From positions 62,001 to 126,000 of the forward strand of contig JAHQIW010000118.1 of the NCBI GenBank assembly GCA_019055375.1: a stretch of 64,000 bases of DNA, given 5' to 3'. Position numbers and translations under genes: made by a program. The stretch is from Parelaphostrongylus tenuis. Lineage: Eukaryota; Nematoda; Chromadorea; Rhabditida; Metastrongylidae. Shown here piece by piece: positions 1-13,400 of the stretch. Under the pieces are notes generated by a model. That model was given only the letters and a program-made list of their open reading frames with translations, did no database searches and was not told where the DNA came from. Each line of letters begins with the position of its first letter. The first letter of the stretch is position 1.

Positions 1-839
1 AAGAATACCTAGGTGATAAGCATAAAGCTAGACCAAGTACCTCGCTAAACCCTCATAGGACAAAGACGTATAACGGAGACGATTTGAATTAGAAGTCACC
101 GTGCTCGCATAGGAATATAAGACATCGGCACGTAAGATCCTGGGGAGCATTCTCGATAAATTCTATTTTTTAAACATGAACCGCAGGAAAGAGTATCTCG
201 TAATCACACGTTGCATGAAAGAGTATATAAGAGTGTTATTATGATGGGAAGTAGAATCGGGATTCATGGGATCCCGGGGGGTCTGGGCCTGGGAGGGGAG
301 GGAGGGGGTCTGATGTATGGGTCTCCACTTGGACAATTCAGTGGAAGACTTATAGAAAGCAGCAAGTATGTTTAAGGTTGTTTTCTGTTCAATTCGATTG
401 AAATCTAGGTTAGGTGAGTTTTTTTCGTGAAGTAATGGAGGTGCTGGGCTGACGGAGTTTTGACAACCTGGTCTTTTCAGTCACTTTAGAAGGTGGAACG
501 GCCGAAGCGCCACCGAAGTTTGCATAAATTGTATCGTAAAAACCTCGTGTTTGACTCAAGAAGAAAAGTACGGAATTAGAGCAGCTAATTGTTGTACTGA
601 GAAACTAGGCAAATGCAGTCTTGGCAGTATTTTTGTATCGGATTGGTTGTATTTTAACTAAAAACTTGGCTTATCACGGATTATTCATGTAGCAAAACAT
701 CCCTGTGATGATTCACATAGCCTTTGGCAAACCGCACATCTCACAGATCGGCATCGATTTCGATACTAAAACATTTACAATGTTTCTAGTTCGAAAACCT
801 TTTCATTACAATCTTTCCTTATAATTCCTTTCTTTTCAG
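1..839. other. Non-coding stretch upstream of the first recognised syd-1 exon
   Basis: I see no exon here that continues the RhoGAP reading frame. The T-rich tract and TTTTCAG at 831-839 are the acceptor of the next exon, so most of this is probably intron of the same gene. A G-rich patch lies near 270-305. No repeat family from the rest of the window is obvious. Confidence 0.5.
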
Positions 840-3800
840 AGTTTTTGGCGTGCCGCTGGGTCGATTGCTCTCTCGAGAAATGAGAGAGACTCCAATTGCT
901 TTCACGCGTCTCATACAAGAGATCGAAAGGCGTGGTGTTGACTATAATGGATTATATGTTTGTAAGTCCATGATTTTTACAACTAATTCAAGATATATAT
1001 AAATCAACTGTCCTCATTTTATGTTTAGTTGATTTATAAAATATTTTTGCAGTAGCTGATTTTCTAACTATTTTTTCTATAGAGTTATAATGTACTGAAA
1101 TTATTCTAACTTATTACCAGACCACATGACATGTTGGCTCAAATAATAATGAAAGGATCTATTGAAATTTGAGCGTGGTCTTAATAAAGCACTCAAAGGA
1201 AAGGTATAATATGATAAAATACCAGCCAGCTAGCAATCGAGTGCGAAAACACTCTGGGTTAGGTGAATGACATAGACACCTGACATAGAGTGTAAAGCGT
1301 AGGTCGTCGATAACTATATATGAGGAGTGTGACGCTCCCAAGAGAACTGACTATGAAAAGATCGACAGACGACGGGTTCTGCCCGGCTGATGAGTCTGTA
1401 AGGACGAAACACGTGTCTCGGGCTGTACAAGAGCCTTTACCAGACCACATGACATGTTGGCTCAAATAATAATGAAAGGATCTATTGAAATTTGAGCGTG
1501 GTCTTAATAAAGCACTCGAAGGAAAGGTATAATATGATTACAATAGTTATTGTAGATTTAATTTACTGCTGTGTTTTGATATCCGCAGTTGCAGTATGTG
1601 GATCAGTGGAGAAAAAACGAGTTCTACGCGATGAACTGGAGGCAAACCCTTTAGGATGTGAATTGAATACGGACAGTGTCCCTGATACCAACGTTCTTGC
1701 TTGTCTTATCAAGGTTTGCTTATAAAATTACACCAGAATGAAATGTGATTGGAGATCTCCATAGACAGTCATTATACAAAATCAGATTGATACTTACCGG
1801 GCCCTGTGCATTGATATCAATTTATTTTCCACCTAAAACGTTGCTCTCAACTTTGAGGTAACGCCTCTCAACTCATATTGAACTTGCTAATTGTGATAAA
1901 GCCATTGAAAACTATAGATTTCGACACATTCTCTTTCTCTTCTAGACTTTCTTGCAATAATGCTCATTTTTGGATACGACCGCAGTTGAATAAGTAGGAT
2001 TTCACATAACACGATACGGTTGCTTCTTACAATATATCGGTGGAGTTCGTAGGTGTTCCACGTGCACATGAAACATTGAATCATCTCTTTGTGAATTTTA
2101 ATTCGAAACAATTTGAAAAACAGGTAGTTAAAATATTTTGCTCTTGAGAATATAGACCGTAGCCTTTTCTACAAGTCTGTCAAGGTCTAACTTCCCCAAC
2201 TAGTTTATCTATTGGTAAATTATGCAGTGCTCAAAAAGTCAACATGGTCCGTTATGTGTTGAATTTGAAATTTTGGCATAATATGTTGTTACATATATAA
2301 ATTAATTAAGTTCGAATATTTTCCAGGATTTTTTGCGGGAACTTCCTGAGCCATTGATTCCTCCTCAAATTTATGCAATGCTAATTGATGCTGGTGCTGT
2401 AACACTTCCAAACGATATTCAAGGAAATCGTCAGCTTGTGTTGCGTATAATTGACTGCCTAGCTTTGCCAAATAGGGTACGTTCTTTATGATTTAATGAA
2501 AGCTCAAAAATAGGAACTTTTGGTAATTTTATCGTACTATTTCTGATTGCTGCGGAGTGACAATATCTTGCAAGCAAGTATAATATAGTCTGGGAGAATG
2601 TACGTACGCTCCGGTAGTCTTGCCCGCCTCGTCAGAGCCATATGTCACATTAGTTACCCATACCGACAGTGTTCGGTCAAAACCACTTGAAACTGTGGTT
2701 TTCACCACCTTTTCAGTCGATCGCTTACGGCTCTTACTATGCATGTAGACTTCAGATAGTTTTTTTGACAGAGAGTCTTAGTTCGATAGCTAGTTTCTCC
2801 CATTGAGAGTTTGTGGAGATTAAGAATGGATATCTTTAAGATTATTACAATGGATGCCTTTATGCCTTTAGAACACTCTTCTGCTTGTCATGGATCACCT
2901 CGCTACCGTACTGTCATCTTCACCTCACAACGGCTTATCGCTTTCTCGTCTCACTACTGTATGTTCCTATGCACATTTTGAACGTCATGTTATTTTTCAA
3001 CCAAACGAAAAGAATAACTTAGCTTCATTTTGTGAGGAAAATTCAGATCACATCGCGAATGACTTCTTCCTATGTTCTAATTTTTTCTTTTACCTGAATG
3101 TATTACTACTTACTTGGTAATCATAAACTTTGGCAACCTTATATGGACGAATGGTTCGCAGCAACCTAATAGCTATTTGTATTCGGCTTTTCTATTGTCA
3201 TTAATCGGTCAATTAATTTATTGTGGGTTTTCGACATCACAGGGATGGCTGCAACCCTGAAGAGTCCTGGTCATAAGGCAAACATTTCTCCATTTACAAG
3301 ACCCAACATCTGCTTGTAATGACCACTTGCAAACATACGTACCTTGTCATCTCGTATTTCCGAGAGCAATCAAAGTCGACCCAACACTCAGTACATCTGA
3401 TGAGAGCAGTACTATGTTCTCAATTTACACTCGAAACCGACATACAAGCGCATCTATCGGATGGCGATTGTGAGATAGCAGAAAGAGCTAGAAAAGAGCT
3501 CAAAACTGTGCAACGTTTGAAAGGGGGTCACCTTAGTCTATGCATGTAGTGTACCTAATTTTTATATATTTTGTACTCTAACGACTGCCGGGCCTGGAAT
3601 GGTCAATTTTTTGTATGCTAATGTCATTCGGTGACTCATGACTCCTTCCAGAATCGTGTCGACGTAAGGCACAAAGAAGTTTTCCACTCTATATATTGAT
3701 ATTACTCCTTCCGATTCTTCATAAAGTCGACTGTTTTGTTATCATTTCTTTTATAGCGCTTTCGATCTCTCAATAACTCACGTTAGGTATATAATTTTTA

Positions 3801-6074
3801 GACTGCGATTATGAAGAAATTTAATGAAGGTAAGGTTTGGAAATAATTGCTCACTGGTTAACCCAATTTCGCTTGAGAGAGCATCGCTTTGGTGATAAAT
3901 GAAATAAATAATAATAATAATAAATAAATATAAATGATAAAATAAATGAATGCCATGTAAGATTTTTATGGGACTTAGTTCTGGCTATTGAGATATACGT
4001 CTGAAAATTAAGCACATACAGATGTTTACCTGCTCTTGAGGTGACGATAACTTTTCCGGACTTTTTTGTTTCTATTGATTATTTTGTCTTTCTTCGAGTC
4101 TTCGTTTCTACTATATTTAGAGCAGCTTCTTGTGGTTATTTTGATATAGAACACTTATACATTTGATTGAAGATGGAATCGTCTCGAGATCAAAACGATT
4201 GTTGATATTAATCAAATATCGTTTGGGTGCAAGTGCTGCTGAGCTTCCGTGATATTAACGAGGCCTGGGATGACGGAACAGTTGGGAGAACTGCAGGTTT
4301 TGCTCGTTATAATGAATCCAAGCTGGAAATGGAGATTTGACGCACAAGCAAGGAGCCGGCCCCCACAAGAAATAGACTGGCAAGATATTTTGAATGCGAT
4401 TGAGACGTTTCCGTCGTTGACAAACGCGAACCCAAACTATACTCCTGTAGCATCAACAGTCGTTTTTGATTTCAGGACCATTCCATCCGTAACAAATGTA
4501 TACCTGAATATATCAAAATAACCGCAAGAAGCTGCTCTAAACGATAGTAAAAGCAAAAAGCTAAGTGCTTGAAAAGTAATCAGCAAAAGCGAAAAAGCCC
4601 TGAAAATTTCTTCTTAACCCAATAGATGAGTGTAACATTTATCGCTTTGATGCTAAATTTTCATCCCAGATGAATCAATTCAAGCAATAAGTCCATTTTT
4701 GTTCCTGCCTTGAATGAAAACATAGAATATCTTCACGACTGATCCTTGTTCGAGCCCTGGTGGCATTACCCTTTGATATACACTGTCCCATCCGTGCAAT
4801 GTCGAAGTGCATAGGGGGCAAGAGGTATTTCAAGCGAACAAACAACAGAATAAGTTCCTTTATCCGTGTCCTTCAACAATCACTTTCGTGCATGCGACTT
4901 ACTGCCACTAGAGTTCTTTTACAGTGCCTGATTCATGACTAAGTGTACTGGTTTCACATTTTCTTGTGAAACTACTCTACCATGATGCCTTTTATAAACA
5001 CGTGTCAGAGGGATCACGTAGCCCTTATGTCAAATTCAAATAACCGAATAAGAAACAAGACAATAGATTAATGATAATTTCACTATTACGCAGGTGTTTG
5101 CGCCGTTACTACTGTGCTGCATTGAAACGTCATCGGTTAAGGGACTGAAAACGTTGGACGTCCCACAAGCCGCTGCTACCCTTTCACTCTTGCTTCAAAT
5201 ATGGCCATCTAGAGTCAGTGAGTTCTCATAACTTCCTCTGGTATGAACCCATTAATCACCTGTTAGAAGTGGCTGCTTCTTTTCATTGACTGAAGACAAA
5301 ATGAAAAGAATCCTATCCACACTATTTGTGATACTAAGCTGCATATTGGTTTTTTTTTAGAAGTTTTTTCGAGACATTCAATTTATGTAATATGGTGTTG
5401 CATAGATCGTGCGATTAGAGTGACACTGTTTTTTGTGACTGGGTATCTTCTACTGGATAACTACCATACTCAGTAAAAGATAATTAATTAAATAATTCTT
5501 GTTATACTGCAATAATATCACGATTGCTCTTTTAGTAAAATTCCACAAAACTAGAAGAGCTTTTTCGGAAAATACAAACGGAGGTACAGATCCATTGATA
5601 TCTGAAAATCTGTACAAAATATAATCTCTGTCAATGGGTGTATTTTATTTTCTTGTACCTATATCAATAGAGAGCGCATAAAATGCTCTCTTTATGTAGG
5701 AATTACTGCTTAGATGGAATGCTGCATAGATCGTTAGACTACCCGATGTAAAAATAAAAAAAAAAAAACTTCTGAGTGCCTTTCATTGATCCGAACAAGC
5801 CTTTCCTCGGCAATTTCTCCCAGAAACACCTGCAAGTAGTGACTACAAAGAAGTTACAAAGAGAAAGATTCCATCAATATAGTGTGTTATCCAGAAAGGT
5901 ATCAAGCTGTTCAAGTGGATAAATTAAAGAGTTTTTGAGAGTTCTTTCTCGTTTTGTTGCTCCTTAGTGTCGTTTCGAAATAACTGAACATTTTCAGACG
6001 GAAGTGAGAGCGATTCCGACTCTCCCAGCTGTATCACGGGCTACGCGAATGCAGTATCGGAATCTCAGTGTTGA
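840..6074 (+). CDS. syd-1: SYD-1/SYDE-type RhoGAP protein, 3' part (partial at 5' end)
   Basis: Six exons join in phase: 840-961, 1595-1713, 2327-2476, 2872-2958, 5094-5217 and 5998-6074. Together they encode a RhoGAP domain: [10 protein letters not shown], then [13 protein letters not shown], then [12 protein letters not shown], then LLLVMDHL, then VFAPLLLCC. The order and the CGS.EKK..LRDE segment match SYDE1/2 and nematode SYD-1, which organise presynaptic sites. The acidic serine-rich tail ([11 protein letters not shown]) ends at TGA 6072-6074. In most RhoGAPs the catalytic arginine finger lies in GIYR; here that residue is valine (GLYV), so GTPase activation may be lost. The PDZ and C2 parts expected upstream are outside the window. 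Introns 1 and 4 carry a hammerhead element and a foldback element. The family call is firm at RhoGAP level and good but not proven for SYD-1. Confidence 0.85.
1114..1540 (+). mobile_element. Hammerhead-bearing repeat, one full 323-bp unit plus a partial second unit in tandem
   Basis: A segment of about 103 bp at 1115-1217 recurs at 1438-1540 with a single internal mismatch, giving a head-to-tail period of 323 bp. The part between the repeats holds the hammerhead at 1375-1435. Inverted or decayed relatives occur at 31.15-31.51 kb and 35.9-36.5 kb. Head-to-tail units with a hammerhead are the form left by rolling or reverse-transcribed concatemers, such as the terminal repeats of Penelope-like elements and retrozymes. 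No reverse transcriptase is present here, so this would be a non-autonomous or solo copy. It lies inside a syd-1 intron. Confidence 0.75.
1375..1435 (+). ncRNA. Hammerhead ribozyme, minimal stem III, all core bases present
   Basis: Core CTGATGA is at 1387-1393. Stem II is GTCT (1394-1397) with GGAC (1402-1405) capped by a GTAA tetraloop. GAAA is at 1406-1409. C1410 and G1415 enclose ACGT as a one-pair stem III, and T1416 C1417 is the expected cleavage site. Stem I pairs GCCCGG (1381-1386) with TCGGGC (1418-1423). Beyond a 6-nt bulge (1424-1429) a second helix pairs GGTTCT (1375-1380) with AGAGCC (1430-1435). The stem III sequence CACGTG is self-complementary, so two copies could form a 6-bp shared stem III, as in known dimeric hammerheads. 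Whether it is transcribed and cleaves is not shown. Confidence 0.85.
2590..2700 (-). repeat. Decayed hammerhead-like retroelement tail
   Basis: On the minus strand the stretch GGCTCTGACGAGGCGGGC resembles the CTGANGA...GAAAC tails seen near 33.37 kb and 52.95 kb, but the GAAA half is lost. It lies in a syd-1 intron. Confidence 0.35.
2959..4080. other. syd-1 intron, 5' part, including an AAT/AAAT microsatellite
   Basis: There is no exon-like frame with matching phase. The segment 3900-3960 is a short run of AATA/AAT repeats. Nothing else is recognised. Confidence 0.4.
4065..4605. repeat. Foldback element with roughly 110-bp inverted arms
   Basis: The arm near 4118-4150 (AGAGCAGCTTCTTGTGGTTA) is the inverse of 4515-4550 (TAACCGCAAGAAGCTGCTCT). 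Weaker complementarity continues outward to about 4075 and 4600. The 360-bp centre includes an open frame at 4249-4521 that I cannot match to a family. It sits in a syd-1 intron and may be a palindromic MITE or a captured fragment. Confidence 0.6.
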
Positions 6075-7420
6075 TTGAGTCATACGTGAACCATTCATGC
6101 TGGTCTACTGCTAGTCTATAACGTGCCTGTCTGCCTGTTATTGTTTAATCTGCCTATCTACAGCCACCTCATTAGAATAGAATGACAACGAATCCCCATC
6201 TGTGCTTAGAAGAAATCTAGTGATTGTTACAGTAAATTTCAGTTTTTGTAATTCTATAGTATTATTAGACTATTTTGACTTCAATTAGAATCAAATGAGC
6301 CAAGCAGTTACAATTCCAATCTTGATATGTAATTTATTTCTAATTTTTGCCAGAAACGCGGTATTTTTTGGCTACTTAACTGGGTAAAAGGCAGAACACA
6401 CACTCCTTTTTCTGCTTAAATTCACGTTTTGGTCTTTCATAGTATTATTTATTATTCACCAATTAGAGCAATTTTCACACGTCCTAAGAAAAGTAACTTT
6501 GATTGTTTGTGACGTTTGATGATCTCTACACTGTTGATGAGACAATGCTCATTATCATTACAGTTTTGTGGTGAACTCAGTTCAATGAATTTCTTTAATT
6601 CACTCTTTTTCACTCTTTTTCGGACTATGCTCACTGATGTCTACGGTGAGTTAGTTTGGTCGTGTTCGGGAAATCAACAGATCCACTGAATGAACGCATT
6701 AGCTTTGATGTCGTTGTGAAAATTTCCTCCTAAGAGTCACATTTCCACGGACACGTATTCGACTAACATACCAAGGCATTCTAATCGTTCTAGCAATCTC
6801 ACTTCACAGAGTAGGTTTTTGTCAGCGGTTGTTGCGCGTTGTTAATATGTAAAAATTAAATAAATTTACTAAATAACTACAAATATTCTTCATTTCACTA
6901 CTTTTATAGCAGTTTTATGATGTTACAACTATACACTCAATGATCCTGAGTGGTATATAAAACTCTGAACCTCAAATTGGAGTTGAACTAACGTGTCACG
7001 TTTAGCGGTGATGCTTGCCAGCTACTACCTACAAAGGTCCTTGCTCTGTTGTCATTCTTTCTGTAAATGATGGCTGGTTGCTGACAGCTTCAATACCTTT
7101 TATCAAGAACGAGTGATAACAGAGCAAAAGCCTCGGTACAACAGTTGATAGCACACGATCTCGATAAGGATGAAGCATGGGTTCAAGCTCTCGCTTGAAG
7201 TTCAGAGTTTTGCAAATCATTTCAATATTCTTGGATACCCAAATAATCTCTATTTCAACATTGAAAGGAGAAGTTTTATCACAACCGGCATCTTATATAC
7301 AGTGAGTGAAATAATATGTAGAGTTCAGCATAGAGATTACGAAGGTGAAGAAATCTGAAACGGTGACTTTTTCCTTCATGAACTAACCAGCCGACTATTG
7401 TTACAACATTTTTTACCTGA
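6075..7420. other. Intergenic region between convergent syd-1 and glutaryl-CoA dehydrogenase genes
   Basis: The two genes end tail to tail 1.35 kb apart. The region is AT-rich. A decayed minus-strand tRNA-like SINE (family B; box B remnant GGAGTTGAACTA near 6980) lies at about 6945-7035. No further coding region is convincing. Confidence 0.45.
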
Positions 7421-10400
7421 TTAGTTGAAGGCGTTTAACCCAGTGATGGCACGACCAAGAATAAGTGCATGGATGTCGTGAGTGCCTGGAACAAAGATCA
7501 AAAGTGAAATGAGTCGACAGGTGATTACACGAGGAACTTTTACTCAGCTGTCACTCAAATTAAAATGACCTGGAAGCTTGCCAAGATTAGAGGTATGAAG
7601 TACAGAATCAAAACCCACTAACGAGACTACACAGCTGATCTCAAATGACAGATTTGTCCACACATATCATGGCGAAATAAGTCACGTACTTCCAAGTATG
7701 CTACTAATAGTTGAGCAAAAAGTTTGAAAAATTTTTTGAAAGCTTCGTTTTTACGCGCAAATCAACAATAACTATTCCGTAAAGTATAGACCACTACTGT
7801 TTACGATTTTTTGCTATTGTTCTGCAAAATTACGAATCTGCTCAAAATACCTTTCCGCTGGGAAACATCGAGTTCTTCAGCCAAATCACGAGCACTCGAT
7901 AAAGGCTCAGTATCCAAAGCGGTTTGCAAGCCACTTTCAACCGAAACAGATGGCTGGCCAGCGCGAGACATGTTTTTGAGATCAAAATTGCTTTCTTTAA
8001 ATCGCCTAAACCATCTGCCTAAGGTCAATTTTATCGCCTTACCAACACCTTCACCCTTATCAACCTCATCGACGGTTTTAAGCATCGTTAAACCTTTTTA
8101 AGAATTGTTAGAGCTTTTCTTCGATAATGGTGGGTCAGCAAACGCAAGCCATACTTTCAGTAGGCATTTTGGAGTTTAAATTAACAAACTAAATATCTAT
8201 TCATAAAACTACTAGTAAAAACGACACAAAAAAAACTCTCAAGACTACGCAGAACTTTTTGCTCAACCTAGTATTTTTAGGAATGATTGGAAAATACCTC
8301 TTCTCTCATAATACGCTTTCCACCAACTACATTTTATTGCTGAAGTTTTCTACTGACTAAGCGTATAGAACGAAAAACACACCTTCATATGTATTTACTG
8401 TTTCCAAATTGATCATATGCCTCATAACATGATACTCATCAACAATTCCATTTCCACCGAGGATATCTCGAGCTTTACGAGCAATTTCCAGCGATTTTCC
8501 ACACGAATTTCTCTTGATCATTGAAATCAGTTCGGGGGTTACCAAACCTTCATCCTTCACAAAGAAAAACAAACTTTTAATTGTTATAAGCAAAAACGAC
8601 TACAAAAGAAAAAAAAGCAAACCTTTAACCTTGCAACTCTCAAGCATGCTTGTAATCCTAATGTAATTTCTGTCAACATATCAGCAAATTTCAGTTGGAT
8701 TAGCTGATTTTGGGCAATAGGCCGACCAAATTGACTCCTGAAAATTTGTTCACTAACAACGTTGGTTTCCGACAGATGCTAGCTATGAAACAGGATTCAA
8801 ATTTCGATGAGATAGATATTTTTTGTAAGAAAGGCTGTTTTTCACCATTCAAGTTATTCATCAAGAAAGTCAAGGAGAAAATAAAAAATGCCCGAGAACT
8901 CAGTAACAGAAAATGAAGGTTCGCTGGAAGCTGAAAGCTGCAACAAAAGCCTTTTTTTGGTTAGCCACCATAGTAGCAGAAACACAATTTTGTGAAAGAC
9001 ATCAAAGGTACAACTAGATCGTGTACAAACCATAAGAACATAAAATCAATTTATAAACTCAAAAAGCTTTGTGCGGATTAAAGAGAATACAAGAGCTGTA
9101 TATGGCAAGAATTCACAAACATCTAAGCAATACGTGAACAGAAAAAGCTTTCAGAAAAAGTATAGCCAGTTGTATATTGCTAACAGGAAAACTTTGTTGA
9201 AGCATCACAAATGTTTCGGAGCATCCAGTGAAAGTTAGATGCAAAAGGCTCGACAAATGATAGCTGCTCAAATCTAATGATCACAGAACTAATCACTGTT
9301 TTAGAGTGTCGTCAACGTGTCTACATAACCAGAACGACCTGCTTCTCGACCGTATAGTGAGGTACACAGAGGAATAGATGCTCAATGACAATCGGTGATG
9401 ATCAACTAAAGACTAAAACGCATTGAAACTCTTAGTACTTCCAAGGTCTGAACTACACTAAAAGGGCGTCTTGACCCTATGCTACAAATCCGGCCTAATC
9501 CATCACAGTTTCTTGAATCCGGGCAAAAAGATCACGGCGGAGAAGTATTTCCAGCCAATCGACACCACAAACTCATAAGTTGCGCCAGCTATTGGTCAAC
9601 AAAAAAACGCCCAGTTCCTCTAAACAATAGCACGTGGCCATATTTCTGATTATATGGCTCTGTCTCATCCACCATACCCACCATTCCTAGCCTTCCGACT
9701 ACTAATTCCTAAAAATCTCGATCTGTACGAGAAACGCTTCAAAATCCGTGCAAGGTAAAACTGCCATCAACGACTTCGTCGCATCCAGAAATCTAGAAAT
9801 TTTATACAACCGATATAAATAAACTTGCCCATTTTGGAAAAAAATATGTGGATCCAATGGCTTCATTTTAGATAATAAAAGTATCCTGTGAGCATCTGTA
9901 CCGGACCCTGTCACATCGACGTTGCCGCAATCTCGTCCTGCTCAAAAACAATGCAAGGCTGCATGTCGCCGAATTCATAACGAGAAAGTTGTCCGAACTG
10001 GGCTGGGAAATGCGGAAACGTTAGCCGCTCAGCCCTAACTTGTCGTCGTCTCACTATCACCCATTACGGTCGCTGGAGCACTTCCTGAGCAAGAACTCTT
10101 GAGAGATCAATCATTTGCGTTGAAGATTGACAACTTTCTTTGAATCCAAGAATGACGAGTTCTATGAGCGCGATACTGATTTGTAGCTTTCCTGAAGCGG
10201 CAACGTGCCATTATTAAGACGCGGAACGCTGAAAGTGAGATATGCAGAGGCCGTGGGTCCACGATCCCCAAAAGAATAGTAAATTTGGATTTTTTGCTCT
10301 AGTTGAAAGGACCTGATATTTTCATCATATAGAATATACAAAAATTATCACAGAGATCAAAAATGAGAAAACAATGAAGCGTTGGTCACAAATGATAATG

Positions 10401-13400
10401 CATACTGTGAGCGACATCAGTTCATCGATAACTATTGATAATTTTCGGATTATTTACGTAATTCAGAAGCTGGGATCTTGCACAAGTAATTCTATCACGA
10501 GAAGAGATTTGAGATCAATCACATTCATTAAAGCTTCCATAACACATATGTGATATATTTAAGGTAAAAGTTTCTCAGGCTTTAATATAATGAATACCTG
10601 TCAAGGGCATACTGTCGAGCCAGATGAAAACATTCTTCCGCAGCTCCAAGTGCCCCAAAAGCAATTCCCATACGGGCATTGTTCAAACAGCCAAAGGGAC
10701 CTGCTAGCCCTCTTACCTATAGAAAATCATGAGTACTTGATCACTCCACTTTTGATTTTATATCGACTAACAATGGCATAAAGCCGATAGTGTGATATAA
10801 GAAACTCCCACATTTGGAAGTAGATTACATTCTGGTACTGGAACATCATCCATTGCTATTTGTCCAGTGATCGAAGCACGAAGTGACAGTTTCCCTTCTA
10901 TTTTCGGGGCTGTCAGACCTTCCATTCCTTTTTCTAGTATGAACCCCTACAAAAATAGGTATGTGGCAAAAAGAATACAAATGAAAATAGTAACTAAGTT
11001 TATGTTCATAATGAAGGCACTTACAACTGTAAATACAGTAAGTTAACCCATAATTAAGGAAAGGCGTTTAGCACGGCTGGCTCCATGAACTATAAACGAT
11101 TTTTTGCCTGCTGCTCACCTCTCTATTTTTCGGCAATAAAATTTTTTCCTGATAACATATTTCGAACCTTAAGGTCTGTTATAGTACTTCTATAGTGGAA
11201 GACATGTATTTCGGCTTTACAACATCATCAGCTACACAGTGCCTTTCAATTCAGTCACTTCCTCGGCTACACATCCTCCTAGAGGAATCGATGCCGGATC
11301 ACTTACTTTCAACATACGCTAAAAGAATCGCTGAGGCGCTCATTCAGAGCGATTAATTGTCGATAGCATGGCTTACGGCTGTTACAGAGCATATGTGACA
11401 ATAACTTTCAATCTAATATTTGAGACCTCGCTCAAAATCATGGTCTAATGACATTTTTTTTTCAAAATCTAAAGGAAGAAGGCTTCAACTGAAGGCCTTT
11501 GAAGGTCCGTAAGCATGATAGAGTTGTATGAGAGACTTGTTCTATCGCGACAGAGTTGTATGAGAGACTTGCTCTATTGCTGTATGAGTACTGACAAGTC
11601 TACTGCTATTTACAAGATGCTACCATGATCCATTATACAGATACAATACCATTATATAGAAGAATTTTACGCTCTGTGTTATCATTTCGGTATTTTTTGT
11701 GTTCGCATAATTCTTGTAATATTTATATCAATCAAATGAAATAGATGCTAATAGTGAACAACATTTGATTGTTAGTCAAATAATCGGCGAATGAACTGTT
11801 CCGGAAAAAGATTTTTTAAAATCAATAGTGCACAGAAATCACGGCCTTGGCCTTTTTTCTCATCCCTCTTAATTTGATTTAGCATCGCTTAGCTATTGAG
11901 CAGATATACACGAAGCGTTAGAAATTTCTGGGACTATGCTCCACAGACGTATAGACATTATGGTCTCCACGACGTGCGTTATGGAAGCCAACACCATGAT
12001 CTCTTGAGCGCCTGCGTATAATGGAACTTCCAATCACGAAGAATTCTCGACTATCTTGAAATTACTCCGTGGTCTCTAGATTTGTTAAATCTTGCATGGT
12101 TCCAAATTTTGACAGAAAAGTCCAAGAGTTTCGATTACGTTTAGTTATTAACATTCAGATAATGTAATGCTATCGTAAAGTCAGCAACCTTGATGTCATT
12201 GTTGTGCTTGTCACTCTTGGCCCACACGATGAAAACGTCAGCTACAGGACTATTGCTGATCCACGTCTTCGTGCCAGAGAGACGATACGTCTTTGTTTTG
12301 TCATCCCATCTTAAAAAGTCATTGACTCAGGTGAACAACGTCTAGTTTTTATCGCTTAGCGTGTATTTATTGATACCTAGTCCAACTGAGGTTTTGTAAA
12401 TGTGATATAAATCAGTGAAAGACTTCTACCTCTATGGAACATCCAAACTTCTCGAAATGGTGTTACTTCGAAGACTGTTTGGAAACCAACCTTTCAAAAA
12501 TTTGTAGTAGAACTTATTTTTCAAAGTTCTTTTCACAAGTGCGATTGGAAAAATAACTGTAGGATACTATCACATCCTGCTAGTGTCTTTTACTGAAAAC
12601 ACGATAGTCGCAGAGTGACTATTTTCGCTTTGACCATGACACCTAGTGATTACGTGTAATGACAACCTTAGTTATACGTAATTGCTTCAAAGTCCACAGA
12701 GCTCAACAAATAGCTCATTTAGCAATGGACCATCCCTATAAACTGTACAGTAGTGCAACGCTTGCGCTGTCAATCGATGAGAAGTGATTGAATCTCAAGT
12801 TGCTCTGGTGCTTTAGGAGTCGGATTGAACGCGCATACACTCACGACAACTCAAGGAGAGCTTCTTGCACTTCACATAAGCACCAGGTTGCCTCAAACAC
12901 CGTTCATGGTCTTCTAGCAAGCCTTCAGCAGCAACAAACTCGGCGAAAGACAAAAACGGGAAGGTCAACATACGTCAATTCGAAGACCGGAATCTTAACA
13001 ATCGTTGGGAGGAGGGGAAGGGGGTGGGGGCGCTTCATAAAGAAAATGTCAATGATATTGACCTTGTTTTCCACCAAATGCTTCTCATAAGGTCAACGTC
13101 ATATAGGACCCTCCTCGTACGCTCATTAGAACTCTTCAGTCTTTGACCTTCGCAACAAAAGGAGGTCAGTATCATCAACTGATGTTCATCAACCTGGGCA
13201 GGTTATGTATGTGATTTCGACCCGTTCAATAACCGGCTGGATGAAGTGTCCTCAGCGAGAGATTCTTTTATCAATCTTTCAGTGAAAACTTTGATGCTAT
13301 AACAAAAAACGCGAAAGATAAGCGTTACAGGATCTAAGAATTTGGGATAGTAGATGAGGATGGAAACGAAACATTGAACTCCTACCCATTGCACGTCTCT

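Noticed and set aside
5998..6079. An alternative reading of the last syd-1 exon ([17 protein letters not shown])
   Set aside because: The upstream exon ends one base into a codon, which forces the [11 protein letters not shown] frame instead.
11515..11590. A CRISPR-like or satellite array
   Set aside because: It is only two copies of a roughly 30-bp sequence with no spacer regularity, in a eukaryotic intron.
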